In this document: one piece after another, positions 24,632-33,163 of the stretch
Numbering within the stretch: the stretch's first letter is position 1
Layout of the letters: the number at the start of each line of letters is the position of its first letter
DNA from: UBA2334 sp964396895
Lineage (GTDB): Bacteria > Pseudomonadota > Gammaproteobacteria > Burkholderiales > Burkholderiaceae_C
Assembly (NCBI GenBank): GCA_964396895.1
Contig: CAYNGJ010000001.1
Coordinates: 350,080 to 414,079, forward strand
Direction of reading: 5' to 3'
DNA: 64,000 bases
Position numbers and translations under genes: made by a program
The notes under the pieces: model-generated
The model's input: the letters and a program-made list of their open reading frames with translations, nothing else
Databases searched by the model: none
What the model was told of the DNA's origin: nothing

Positions 24632-25329
24632 CCAACTCCCAACCCCCACGGCAGACCCCCATGAACGCTCCGGTGAGCGCCCCGACAACCTCCTTGCTTG
24701 GCGTCCATACAGCCAATCAATCGACTGTCCCAAAGACGGCGCCAAAGATCGCACCAACGAATGCGCCAACGAATGCGCCACTCCACGCCCCGCGCAAGCT
24801 CAAACTGGCCACCGTCTCGCTGGCAGGCTGCTTTGGCTGCCACATGTCGTTTCTGGATTTGGACGAGCGCCTGCTGCCGCTGTTCGACCTGGTGGAATTT
24901 GACCGCTCCCCGCTGACCGACATCAAAACCCTGGGCCACTGCGACATTGGCTTGATTGAGGGCGGTCTGTGCAATGCCGAAAACGTGCACCTGTTGCGCG
25001 AGTTCCGCGCCCACTGCCAAATTCTGGTGGCCGTGGGGGCCTGCGCCATCAACGGCGGCTTGCCCGCGCTGCGCAATGCCATGGACGTGGGGCAGATCCT
25101 GCGCGATGTGTACGTGCACCAGACTGGCCTGGGCGCACACAGCCAAGTGCCCAACGACCCCGAGTTGCCCTTGCCGCTCAACCGTGTGCATGCTATCCAC
25201 GAGGTGGTGCATGTGGACCATTTTTTGCCCGGTTGCCCGCCCTCAGCCGATGCTTTTTGGGAGCTGCTGACCGCGATCATGGCCAGGCGCGAACCCGAGC
25301 TGGGTCCGCGCCTGATGCACTACGACTGA
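24628..25329 (+). CDS. hoxY: NAD-reducing hydrogenase small subunit HoxY with N-terminal extension
   Basis: 233 residues; carries the proximal [4Fe-4S] cluster next to the NiFe site of HoxH. Cluster cysteines are in LAGCFGCHMSF (Cys68, Cys71), VAVGACAING and FLPGCPPSAD. The conserved domain starts only at about residue 57 (KLKLATVSLAG). The first 56 residues are Pro/Thr/Ala-rich and include a tandem 12-bp repeat giving PTNAPTNAP. The ATG at 24628 overlaps the hoxU stop; ATG at 24661 would shorten the extension by 11 residues. No signal peptide. Confidence 0.93.
   Translation: MTNSQPPRQTPMNAPVSAPTTSLLGVHTANQSTVPKTAPKIAPTNAPTNAPLHAPRKLKLATVSLAGCFGCHMSFLDLDERLLPLFDLVEFDRSPLTDIKTLGHCDIGLIEGGLCNAENVHLLREFRAHCQILVAVGACAINGGLPALRNAMDVGQILRDVYVHQTGLGAHSQVPNDPELPLPLNRVHAIHEVVHVDHFLPGCPPSADAFWELLTAIMARREPELGPRLMHYD
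24754..24777. repeat. Tandem 12-bp duplication in hoxY
   Basis: Two exact copies of CCAACGAATGCG followed by a partial third, encoding repeated APTN in the HoxY N-terminal extension. Confidence 0.85.
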
Positions 25330-25395
25330 CGCACAGCGACTGACTTCCTGAATTTGCCGCACCGACATTGACGCATTGAGACCGAGGAACCGACC

Positions 25396-26883
25396 ATGAC
25401 GTTTGCGCTGGAAACCGCCGCCCACCCCGAAGGCCTGCGCCGGGTGGCCATAGACCCCGTTACGCGGGTGGAGGGGCACGGCAAGGTGACGCTGCTGCTG
25501 GACGACGACCACTGCATTCACCAGGTGCGGCTGCACATCGTGGAGTTTCGCGGGTTTGAAAAATTCATCGAGGGCCGCCCCTACTGGGAGGTGCCGGTGA
25601 TGGTGCAGCGCCTGTGCGGCATCTGCCCGGTGTCTCACCACCTGGCGGCGGCCAAGGCGTTTGACCGCGTGCTGGGGGCGCACCCGGTCACGGCCAGTGC
25701 CGACACCGTGCGCCGCCTCATGCACTACGGGCAAATGCTGCAGTCGCACGCGCTGCATTTTTTCCATTTGTCGTCGCCCGACCTGCTGTTTGGGTTTGAC
25801 TCCGAGGTGGCACGCCGCAATGTGGTGGGCGTGGCCCAGGCCCACCCGGACATTGCCAAAAAAGGCATTTTGCTGCGCAAGTTCGGCCAGGAAATCATCC
25901 GCATCACCTCGGGCAAGCGCATCCATGGCACCGGGGCGGTCCCCGGTGGCATCAACAAGCTGGTGACGGCTGAGGAGCGCGACAGCCTGCGGCGCGAACT
26001 GCCCCAGATGTTGGCCTGGGCCCAAGACGCGGTGGACCTGGCCAAGCAGTGCCACGCGCAAAACCCGGCGCTCTACAACCACTTTGGCAGCTTTCGCTCC
26101 CACCTGATGTCGCTGGTGCGGCCTGACGGCGGGCTGGACTTTTACGACGGCGTGCTGCGCGTGCGCGATGCCACCGGGGCCATTTTGTTCGATGGCATCG
26201 ATGATCAGCGCTACCTGGACCTGATTGAAGAAGAAGTGCGGCCCTGGAGCTACATGAAGTTTCCGCACCTGCGTGCCTTGGGGGCCGAGCAGGGCTGGTA
26301 CCGGGTGGGCCCGCTGGCGCGGGTGCAAAACTGCGATTTCATTCCCAGCCCGCTGGCAGAAGCGGCCCGCCAAGACTTTGTGGCCTGGGGCCAGGGCGAG
26401 CCTGTGCATGCCAGCCTGGCCTACCACTGGGCCCGCATGATTGAGCTGCTGCATGCGGTGGAAGTGATTGCCGAGTTGCTGGAACGCCCCGAGCTGCTGG
26501 CGGGCGACTTGCTGGCCAGCGGGGTGCGCCAGCGCAGCGGCGTGGGCATCATCGAAGCGCCACGCGGCACCCTGATTCACGACTACGACGTAGGTGATGA
26601 TGATTTGGTCACACGTTGCAACCTCATCGTCTCCACCACGCACAACAACCAAGCCATGAACGAGGCCGTGCGCGCCGTGGCCCGCGACTACCTCGATGGG
26701 CACGAGCTGACCGAGGGCCTGCTCAACCACATCGAGGTGGCCATTCGCGCCTACGACCCTTGCTTGTCGTGCGCCACCCACGCCCTGGGGCAAATGCCGC
26801 TGGATGTGACCTTGCTGGCGGCAGACGGCACGGTGCTGGACCGGGTGCAGATGTCGTCGACCCGCATATTGACCCGGCGTTGA
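25396..26883 (+). CDS. hoxH: NAD-reducing hydrogenase large subunit HoxH
   Basis: 495-residue precursor holding the NiFe(CN)2CO catalytic site. Nickel ligands are in the L1 motif RLCGICPVSHH (Cys74, Cys77) and the L5 motif DPCLSCATHA (Cys456, Cys459). About 33 residues follow His462 and should be removed by an endopeptidase after nickel insertion; the DGTVLDR pattern in this tail fits group 3d. EGHGKVTL and the FEKFIEGRPYWEVP stretch are typical. It is separated from hoxY by 66 bp and followed by its likely protease hoxW. Confidence 0.96.
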   Translation: MTFALETAAHPEGLRRVAIDPVTRVEGHGKVTLLLDDDHCIHQVRLHIVEFRGFEKFIEGRPYWEVPVMVQRLCGICPVSHHLAAAKAFDRVLGAHPVTASADTVRRLMHYGQMLQSHALHFFHLSSPDLLFGFDSEVARRNVVGVAQAHPDIAKKGILLRKFGQEIIRITSGKRIHGTGAVPGGINKLVTAEERDSLRRELPQMLAWAQDAVDLAKQCHAQNPALYNHFGSFRSHLMSLVRPDGGLDFYDGVLRVRDATGAILFDGIDDQRYLDLIEEEVRPWSYMKFPHLRALGAEQGWYRVGPLARVQNCDFIPSPLAEAARQDFVAWGQGEPVHASLAYHWARMIELLHAVEVIAELLERPELLAGDLLASGVRQRSGVGIIEAPRGTLIHDYDVGDDDLVTRCNLIVSTTHNNQAMNEAVRAVARDYLDGHELTEGLLNHIEVAIRAYDPCLSCATHALGQMPLDVTLLAADGTVLDRVQMSSTRILTRR

Positions 26884-26914
26884 TGCCCGTGCACCACCCC
26901 ATGCGCCACGCACC

Positions 26915-27421
26915 ATGACCCGCCCGCTGCTGGTGCTGGCCTGGGGGAACCTCAGCCGGGGCGACGATGCCTTGGGGCCACTGTGCCTGGCGGCGCTGCG
27001 CGATCAACTGCCCGCCCAGGTGCAGGCGCATGTCGATTGGCTGGAGGAGCACCAGTTGCAGGTGGAGCATGCGCTGGACCTGGTGGGTCGGCGCGCCGTG
27101 CTGCTCATTGACGCGAGCGTGAGCGCCGCTGCCCCGTTCGAGGTGAGCGCACCACACGCCCGGCGCGATGCCAGTTTCACCAGCCACGCCCTGACGCCCC
27201 AGGCCTTGCTGCAGGTGTTTGCCGATGTGCACGGGGTGGCGCCGCCCCCCGTCACGCTGCTGGCCATCCGGGGCGAGGCGTTTGAGCTGGGCGAGCCGGC
27301 GGGGCCACTGGCCCTTGCCCACCTGGCGCAAGCCGTGGCCTGGGCCTTGGCCTGGGTTCAAGGTGAGGTGGCGGGGGGTGAGGTCAGCCCAGCAGAGCCT
27401 GGGCAAATTCCCGGGCGTTGA
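26915..27421 (+). CDS. hoxW: Hydrogenase maturation protease (HoxW-like)
   Basis: 168 residues, HycI/HoxW family nickel-dependent endopeptidase that trims the C-terminus of HoxH. The family opening LAWGNLSRGDDALGP contains the first metal-binding acidic residue. DWLEEHQLQVEHALDL, VLLIDASV and SHALTPQALL follow, the last giving the conserved His. It begins 31 bp after hoxH. Its last 38 nt overlap the 3' end of the convergent ftsY gene, so its C-terminal tail is antisense to FtsY codons. The general hyp maturation genes are not in the window. Confidence 0.88.
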   Translation: MTRPLLVLAWGNLSRGDDALGPLCLAALRDQLPAQVQAHVDWLEEHQLQVEHALDLVGRRAVLLIDASVSAAAPFEVSAPHARRDASFTSHALTPQALLQVFADVHGVAPPPVTLLAIRGEAFELGEPAGPLALAHLAQAVAWALAWVQGEVAGGEVSPAEPGQIPGR

Positions 27422-28532
27422 AGGTCTGCAGGTCTTCCAGGCTCTCGCCCACACCAATGAAATACACCGGAATGGGGTGCTCGCGGGCGATGGCCGCCAG
27501 CACACCGCCCTTGGCCGTGCCATCCAGCTTGGTGACGATGAGGCCGGTCAGACCCAGAACGGCGTCAAAAGCCTTGACCTGGGCCAACGCGTTCTGGCCC
27601 GTGTTGCCGTCAATGACCAGCAGCACCTCGTTGGGTGCGCTCTCTTGTGCCTTCTGCACCACGCGTTTGATTTTTTTCAGCTCTTCCATCAGGTGCAGCT
27701 GCGTGGGCAGGCGACCTGCGGTGTCCACCAGCACCACGTCTTTGCCGCGCGCCTTGCCGGCGGCCACTGCATCGAAGCTCACGGCCGCGGGGTCGCCGCA
27801 GTCCTGGCTGATGATGTCCACCGTGTTGCGGGTGGCCCACACGCCCAGTTGCTCGCGGGCGGCGGCGCGGAAGGTGTCGGCTGCGGCCAGCAACACGCTG
27901 GCACCGCTGTCGCTGAGGTGGCGGGTCAACTTGCCGATGGAGGTGGTTTTGCCCGCACCGTTCACGCCCGCCACCATGATGACGGTGGGCTCGTCCCGTC
28001 CGCCCGCGTGAATGGCCGAGCGCAGGCCCACCGCCAGCGGTTTTTGCAACGGGGTGAGCAGGTCGGCAATCGCGCTGGCCAGCAGGCCTTTGACGGCGGC
28101 GGGGTCGGTGGTCTTGTTCTCTTTGACACGGCGTTTCAGGTCGGTCAGCAAGAACTCGGTGGCCTTGACGCCGGTGTCGGCCATGAGCAGGGCGGTTTCC
28201 AGTTCCTCGTACAGTGCGTCGTCAATCTGGGTGCCCGTGAACACCGTGGCAATGCTGGTGCCGGTTTTTTTCAGCCCCGCCTTGAGCTTGTCCAGCCAGC
28301 CGGTGCGCTCGGGCTTGGGGGTTTCGGTGGCGGGTGTCGGGCTGGTGGGTGGTGCCACCGCCACAGGCGGGGTGGTCGCGTGCGGTGGTACGACGGTGGT
28401 GACCGGTGCTGGTGTGGCTGGCGCCGTGTTCACCACCGGCCCGGACGGGGCCGACGCTTGCACGGGCGTTGCGGCTGCCGTGGCCGCCTCAGGCGCAGGT
28501 GGCGGGGATTTTTTTCGGAAAAACGAGAACAT
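27384..28532 (-). CDS. ftsY: Signal recognition particle receptor FtsY
   Basis: 382 residues; membrane-targeting GTPase that receives ribosome-SRP complexes. A low-complexity Ala/Pro/Thr N-terminal segment of about 75 residues is followed by the NG domain: GVNGAGKTTSIGKLTRHL (G1), LLAAADTFRAAAREQL, VLVDTAGRLPTQ (G3), TKLDGTAKGG (G4) and the closing GVGESLEDLQTFNAREFAQALLG. It is divergent from the M16 peptidase genes, with about 30 bp between starts, and convergent with hoxW. Confidence 0.96.
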   Translation of the reverse strand: MFSFFRKKSPPPAPEAATAAATPVQASAPSGPVVNTAPATPAPVTTVVPPHATTPPVAVAPPTSPTPATETPKPERTGWLDKLKAGLKKTGTSIATVFTGTQIDDALYEELETALLMADTGVKATEFLLTDLKRRVKENKTTDPAAVKGLLASAIADLLTPLQKPLAVGLRSAIHAGGRDEPTVIMVAGVNGAGKTTSIGKLTRHLSDSGASVLLAAADTFRAAAREQLGVWATRNTVDIISQDCGDPAAVSFDAVAAGKARGKDVVLVDTAGRLPTQLHLMEELKKIKRVVQKAQESAPNEVLLVIDGNTGQNALAQVKAFDAVLGLTGLIVTKLDGTAKGGVLAAIAREHPIPVYFIGVGESLEDLQTFNAREFAQALLG

Positions 28533-28561
28533 TTGTGGCTTTCTGGTGTCCAGTGCATTCT

Positions 28562-30070
28562 ATGAAACCCAACCGCTTCCCTTCCGTGGCCACTGCGGTG
28601 GCCCGCCGTCGTTCCTGGTCCACCGCCGCAGGGGCGTGGCTGGTGCTGTTGACCCTGGTGGTGTGGACACGATCCGCACCGGCCCAACCGCTCCCAGCGC
28701 CCGTCGCCCCCAGCGAGCTGACGCGGGTGGGTGAGGTGTACCAGGCCACCTTGGCCAACGGATTCACCTTGCTGGTCAAGCCCGATCGCCGCGCCCCCAC
28801 TGCCGTGCACATGCTGTGGCTGCGCGTGGGGTCCATGGATGAAACCAGCGGCACCACCGGCATCGCCCATGTGCTGGAGCACCTCATGTTCAAGGGCACA
28901 CCCACGGTCCAGCCCGGTGAATATTCCCGGCGCGTGGCCGCCTTGGGCGGGCGCGACAACGCCTTCACCAGCCGCGACGTGACGGCTTACCACGTGCAAG
29001 TGCCCGCCCACCAGCTGGAAGAGGCCATGCGGCTGGAGGGCGATCGCTTCGCCCACAACCAATGGAGTGATGACGAATTTCGCCGCGAGCTCGACGTCAT
29101 CAAGGAAGAACGCCGCCAGCGGGTGGACGATCAGCCCCGTGCGGTGCTGTTTGAGGCGCTCAACGCCACCGCGTGGCAGGCCCATCCGTACCGCAACCCG
29201 GTCATTGGCTGGGCGGCCGACCTCGATGCCCTCACCCCCGACGAGGTCCGCGCTTTCCAGCGCCGCTGGTACGTGCCCGCCAACGCCGCGGTGGTGGTGG
29301 CCGGCGACGTGGACCCGGCCCAGGTGCTGGTTTGGGCCAAGCGGCACTACGGCCCCATTCCCGCCGGTGTGGTGCCGGTCCGCAAAACGCAGACCGAGCC
29401 GCCACAGACCGGCCAGCGCCAGGTGGGCGTGAAGGCCACCGCCGAGCAGGCCTATGTGGCCCTGGCCTACACGGCCCCCCGCCTGACAGACCCCGACGCG
29501 GGCGATGCCCAGAGCCAGGACGCGTTGGCGCTGGTCATGCTGGCCGCCGTGCTCGATGGCCACGAGGGTGCGCGCCTGGGCCGCGCCCTGGTGCAGCGGC
29601 CAGCGGGCGAGCGCCTGGCCGATGCCGCCGGGGCTGGCTACAGCGGCATGGGGCGTGGTCCGGCCCAGTTCTACCTGGATGGCACCCCCGCGCCGGGGCA
29701 GCAACCGGCCGCCGTGGCCGCCGCCCTGCAGGCCGAAGTGGCCCGGGTGGCCCGCGACGGGGTGCAGGACGCCGAATTGCAGCGCGTGAAAAACCAATGG
29801 CGTGCCGCCGAGGTCTACAAGCTCGACGCACTGTTTGCCCAGGCCCGTGAACTGGGCAGCCAGTGGGCCAATGGCTGGGGGCCAGATGCGTCAGCCCGGT
29901 TGCTGGCCAGCCTGGCGCGCGTCACCCCGGAGCAGGTTCAACGCGTGGCCCAGCGCTACTTTGACACCGACCAGCTCACCCAGGCCGTGCTGTTGCCCGA
30001 TGCGCAGGCACTGGCCCAACGCCGTGCCGCCACCGGCGCGGCCAGACCGCGCCTGGACATTCGGCATTGA
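28562..30070 (+). CDS. M16 family zinc peptidase (catalytic subunit)
   Basis: 502 residues, exported insulinase/pitrilysin-type peptidase. A signal peptide of about 42 residues ends in APAQ. The inverted zinc motif is HVLEHLMF (His-x-x-Glu-His), and the third ligand Glu lies in the downstream ELDVIKEERRQR region. WYVPANAAVVVAGDVDP marks the end of the first M16 domain; the second domain is C-terminal. It pairs with the next gene, which lacks the zinc motif, as in known periplasmic M16 heterodimers. The divergent neighbour is ftsY. Confidence 0.88.
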   Translation: MKPNRFPSVATAVARRRSWSTAAGAWLVLLTLVVWTRSAPAQPLPAPVAPSELTRVGEVYQATLANGFTLLVKPDRRAPTAVHMLWLRVGSMDETSGTTGIAHVLEHLMFKGTPTVQPGEYSRRVAALGGRDNAFTSRDVTAYHVQVPAHQLEEAMRLEGDRFAHNQWSDDEFRRELDVIKEERRQRVDDQPRAVLFEALNATAWQAHPYRNPVIGWAADLDALTPDEVRAFQRRWYVPANAAVVVAGDVDPAQVLVWAKRHYGPIPAGVVPVRKTQTEPPQTGQRQVGVKATAEQAYVALAYTAPRLTDPDAGDAQSQDALALVMLAAVLDGHEGARLGRALVQRPAGERLADAAGAGYSGMGRGPAQFYLDGTPAPGQQPAAVAAALQAEVARVARDGVQDAELQRVKNQWRAAEVYKLDALFAQARELGSQWANGWGPDASARLLASLARVTPEQVQRVAQRYFDTDQLTQAVLLPDAQALAQRRAATGAARPRLDIRH

Positions 30071-30177
30071 GTCCCACCACCCACACACCGCCTCACCCCC
30101 GGTGAATGCCCCGCCCCTTGGCACCCAACGCCGACCCGGTAGGGGCTTGGCAGCCCCTGTTCTGTACCGCAAAAAAC

Positions 30178-31581
30178 ATGAAAAAAACAATAGCTTACTA
30201 TTCATTATTAAAAAGCGCTGGAGCACTTTTTTGCTTAATATTTTTGTGGGGACAGGCCTGGGCCACCCCGGTGGTACAGCGCTGGCAGGACGCCAGCGGT
30301 GCGCAGGTGGCGCTGGTCAGCAGTCCCGGCATTCCCATGCTGGATGTGCGGCTGGACTTTGACGGTGGCAGCCGTCGCGACCCCACCTCCCAGGCAGGCC
30401 TGGCCGCCGTCACCGCCCTCATGAGCCAGCGGGGTGTGGTGGCCGGCGGTGCGGCAGACCAGGCCAATGTCGCCTTGGGTGAAAACGCATTGACCGAGCG
30501 CTGGATGGACCTGGGGGCACAGTGGTCCGTCAGTGCAGGGGCCGACCAGCTCAGCGCCACGCTGCGCACCCTGAGCGCACCCGACGTGTTGCCCCAGGCC
30601 GTGGCGCTGGCCGCCCGCCAGTTGGCCCACCCCCTGTGGTCGGGGGATGAAGCCCAGGCCATCTGGCAGCGCGAGCGCGAGCGCCTGGTGGCGGCTTGGC
30701 ACAACGCCAGCACCCAGCCCGCCACCGTGGCACAGCGCCGTTTTGCCGCAGCGGTGTACGGCCAGCACCCCTACGGACAGGAAGCCACGCCCGACACCCT
30801 GGCCCGCATTGGGCTGGCCGACATGCAGCGCCACTGGCAACGCCACGTGCGTGCCTGCCAGGCCCGCATCACCCTGGTGGGGGATGTGGACCGGACAGGG
30901 GCCGACACCATTGTTCGCCAGTTGATGGCGCCGCTGCAGGCCACCGAAACCGACCGGCAGTCCGGCGCCAGCCACTGTGCGCAACTGCCCCCCGTGCCCG
31001 AGGTCGCGCCCTTGGCGGTGGCCAGTGACATCCGGGTGCCACTGCGCACGGCCCAGGCCCATGTGTTGCTGGGGCAGCCCGGCCACCCCCGCAACGACCC
31101 AGACTACTTCCCCCTGCTGTTGGGCAACTACATCCTGGGTGGGGGCGGTTTTGTTTCGCGCCTCACCACCGAGGTGCGTGAAAAACGGGGCTTGAGTTAC
31201 GGCGTGTACAGCTACTTCATGCCTGGGCGCCATGCGGGAGCCTTCCAGGTGGGCCTGCAAACCCGCCCTGACCAGGCCGAGCAGGCCTTGGCCGTGGCCC
31301 GCGAGGTGGTGAACCGGTTTGTTCAGGAAGGCCCCACCGACGCCGAGGTGCTGGCGGCCAAAACCTACATGGCCAACAGTTTTGCCATGCGCATCGACAC
31401 CAACCGCAAGCTGCTGGACAACGTCGCCAACATGCAGTGGCACGGCCTGCCACCCGACTACCTCGACACCTGGGTGGCATCCATGCAGGCCGTGAGCGTT
31501 TCCGACATTCGCCGTGCATTTGCCCGTGTGCTGCAGACGCAGCGCATGGTGTCGGTGGTGGTGGGTGGGCAGGGCGGATAA
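30178..31581 (+). CDS. M16 family peptidase-like protein, non-catalytic partner
   Basis: 467 residues. It has the two-domain M16 fold (LDFDGGSRRDPTSQAGLAAV, LLLGNYILGGGGFVSRLTTEVREKRGLSYGVYS, TYMANSFAMRIDTNRK) but where HxxEH should be it has TALMSQRGV. It is therefore the substrate-binding, inactive half of a heterodimer with the preceding gene. Residues 1-29 are a clear signal peptide (MKKTIAYYSLLK, hydrophobic core, AWA). Remarkably, codons 4-23 coincide with a copy of the AT-rich dispersed element. The gap to the upstream gene is 107 bp. Confidence 0.88.
   Translation: MKKTIAYYSLLKSAGALFCLIFLWGQAWATPVVQRWQDASGAQVALVSSPGIPMLDVRLDFDGGSRRDPTSQAGLAAVTALMSQRGVVAGGAADQANVALGENALTERWMDLGAQWSVSAGADQLSATLRTLSAPDVLPQAVALAARQLAHPLWSGDEAQAIWQRERERLVAAWHNASTQPATVAQRRFAAAVYGQHPYGQEATPDTLARIGLADMQRHWQRHVRACQARITLVGDVDRTGADTIVRQLMAPLQATETDRQSGASHCAQLPPVPEVAPLAVASDIRVPLRTAQAHVLLGQPGHPRNDPDYFPLLLGNYILGGGGFVSRLTTEVREKRGLSYGVYSYFMPGRHAGAFQVGLQTRPDQAEQALAVAREVVNRFVQEGPTDAEVLAAKTYMANSFAMRIDTNRKLLDNVANMQWHGLPPDYLDTWVASMQAVSVSDIRRAFARVLQTQRMVSVVVGGQGG
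30187..30246. repeat. AT-rich dispersed element, copy 5, inside a signal-peptide coding region
   Basis: ATAGCT, about 18 nt, AAAGCGCTGGAGCACTTTTT, GCTTAATA. It matches the reverse complement of copy 8 (53045-53100) over most of its length, including the stretch GAGCACTTTTTTGCTTAATA (GAAGCACTTTTTGCTTAATA there). Confidence 0.8.
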
Positions 31582-31591
31582 GCTCGGTGCC

Positions 31592-32317
31592 ATGACACCC
31601 AAAACCCCCACACCCCGCCAAGGCCAGCCCCGGTCCGGCGCACGCACCTCAGCACCCGGCGGCCATGCCAAAGGCGCGACGTCCTCCGTTCGACACGCGA
31701 AGGCTGCACAGGAGGTGCGCATTGTGGGCGGCCAGTGGAAACGCACCCCCCTGCCCGTGGTCGACCTGCCTGGCCTGCGCCCCACCCCCGCACGCGTGCG
31801 CGAAACGCTGTTCAACTGGCTGGGCCAAGACCTGACGGGTTGGCGCTGTGTGGACGCGTTTGCGGGCACTGGTGCGCTGGGGCTGGAGGCTGCCTCACGC
31901 GGGGCTGCCGAGGTGGTCCTGATGGAACACAGTGCGGTGCTGGTGGACAGCCTGCGCCAAACCCTGCGCAAGCTGCAGGCCAGACAGGTGCGGCTGGAGC
32001 GGGGCGATGCCCTGCCCAGCCTGCGCCGCATGGCTGGCCAGAACTGGGACGTGGTGTTTCTGGACCCACCATTTCTGCAAGGTGACAACGAGGCGGTGTT
32101 TCAGCACGCGCTTCAGGCCGCCGCCCAGGCGGTGTCGCCCACCGGCTGGGTGTACCTGGAGTCCCCAAGGGCCTGGAGCGATGCCGAACTGGCCGCATCG
32201 GGGCTGGTGGCCGCCCGCCGGGGCAAGGCGGGTGCGGTGCACCACAGCCTGCTGCAGCGCACGCCAGCAGGAGCCCCCGAAAGCACGGCGGAGCTTGACA
32301 CGCCAGCAGGTGAATGA
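31592..32317 (+). CDS. rsmD: 16S rRNA (guanine966-N2)-methyltransferase RsmD
   Basis: 241 residues, SAM-dependent methyltransferase modifying G966 of 16S rRNA. After an extended N-terminus of about 45 residues comes VRIVGGQWKRTPLPV, then RPTPARVRETLFNWLG, the SAM-binding DAFAGTGALGLEAASRGA, and the catalytic DPPF motif (VVFLDPPF). The ATG at 31592 starts 10 bp after the M16 gene. It sits with coaD and a ferredoxin gene, an order I recall as common in Burkholderiales. Confidence 0.93.
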   Translation: MTPKTPTPRQGQPRSGARTSAPGGHAKGATSSVRHAKAAQEVRIVGGQWKRTPLPVVDLPGLRPTPARVRETLFNWLGQDLTGWRCVDAFAGTGALGLEAASRGAAEVVLMEHSAVLVDSLRQTLRKLQARQVRLERGDALPSLRRMAGQNWDVVFLDPPFLQGDNEAVFQHALQAAAQAVSPTGWVYLESPRAWSDAELAASGLVAARRGKAGAVHHSLLQRTPAGAPESTAELDTPAGE

Positions 32318-32367
32318 CCCCGCACGGATAATCGACGCATTCTGTTGACTCACATACCCCCATCCCC

Positions 32368-32847
32368 ATGAAGCGCATTGCGGTGTACAGCGGCACATTC
32401 GACCCCATCACCTTGGGGCACGAAGACGTGGCCAGGCGGGCAGCCGGTCTGTTTGACGAACTCATCATCGCGGTGGCCGTGGCGCACCACAAAACCACCC
32501 GTTTCAGCCTGGCCGAGCGCATGACGCTGGCACAGGCGGCCATGGGGTCGGCGGGGGTGCGGGTGCTCCCCTTTGATGGCCTCATCATGGATTTTTGCCG
32601 GACGCAGGGGGCGTCTGCCGTGGTACGGGGCATCCGCAACCTGACCGACTTTGACTACGAGACACAGATGGCGGCGATGAACCGCAAGCTCAACCCCGGG
32701 GTCGAAACCGTGCTGTTGCTGCCCCAGGCCGAGTTGCAGTGCATTTCCAGCACGCTGGTTCGCGAGATCTCCAAGCTGGGTGGCGACGTGTCGGGCATGG
32801 TCAGTGCCGGTGTGGCGCAGGCCCTGGCGCCCCTCAAAACCGCTTGA
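32368..32847 (+). CDS. coaD: Phosphopantetheine adenylyltransferase
   Basis: 159 residues, the usual length; adenylates 4'-phosphopantetheine in coenzyme A synthesis. The nucleotidyltransferase signature is YSGTFDPITLGHEDV. GLIMDFCR, VRGIRNLTDFDYETQMAAMN and the C-terminal SSTLVREISKLGGDVS are conserved. It follows rsmD by 50 bp. Confidence 0.96.
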   Translation: MKRIAVYSGTFDPITLGHEDVARRAAGLFDELIIAVAVAHHKTTRFSLAERMTLAQAAMGSAGVRVLPFDGLIMDFCRTQGASAVVRGIRNLTDFDYETQMAAMNRKLNPGVETVLLLPQAELQCISSTLVREISKLGGDVSGMVSAGVAQALAPLKTA

Positions 32848-32857
32848 GGACCATTGC

Positions 32858-33127
32858 ATGGCCTTGATGATCACCGCCGAATGCATCAACTGCGATGTGT
32901 GCGAGCCCGAATGCCCCAATGATGCCATTTACATGGGGCAAGAAATTTACGAAATCGACCCCGCCAAATGCACCGAGTGTGTGGGGCATTTCGATGAGCC
33001 CCAGTGCATGCAGGTTTGCCCGGTGAGTTGCATTCCCGTCCACCCTGAGCACGTGGAAAGCCGGGAAACCCTGTGGCAAAAGTTCCAGCGCCTGCAAGCG
33101 GCCTCCACAACCAAGGCCAGTCACTGA
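32858..33127 (+). CDS. YfhL family 2[4Fe-4S] dicluster ferredoxin
   Basis: 89 residues. Cluster motifs: CINCDVCEPECP and CTECVGHFDEPQCMQVCPVSC, the latter with the extended loop typical of the YfhL/Allochromatium-type low-potential ferredoxins. IYEIDP lies between them. Start ATG at 32858, 10 bp after coaD. Electron carrier in the cytoplasm; partner unknown. Confidence 0.92.
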   Translation: MALMITAECINCDVCEPECPNDAIYMGQEIYEIDPAKCTECVGHFDEPQCMQVCPVSCIPVHPEHVESRETLWQKFQRLQAASTTKASH

Positions 33128-33163
33128 CCTGGACGGCCGGTGTCCGGCCAGCGCCCCGCCCGT

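Noticed and set aside
30445..30475. Possible zinc site in the second M16 protein
   Set aside because: The position of HxxEH reads TALMSQRGV; no inverted zinc motif exists elsewhere in the protein.
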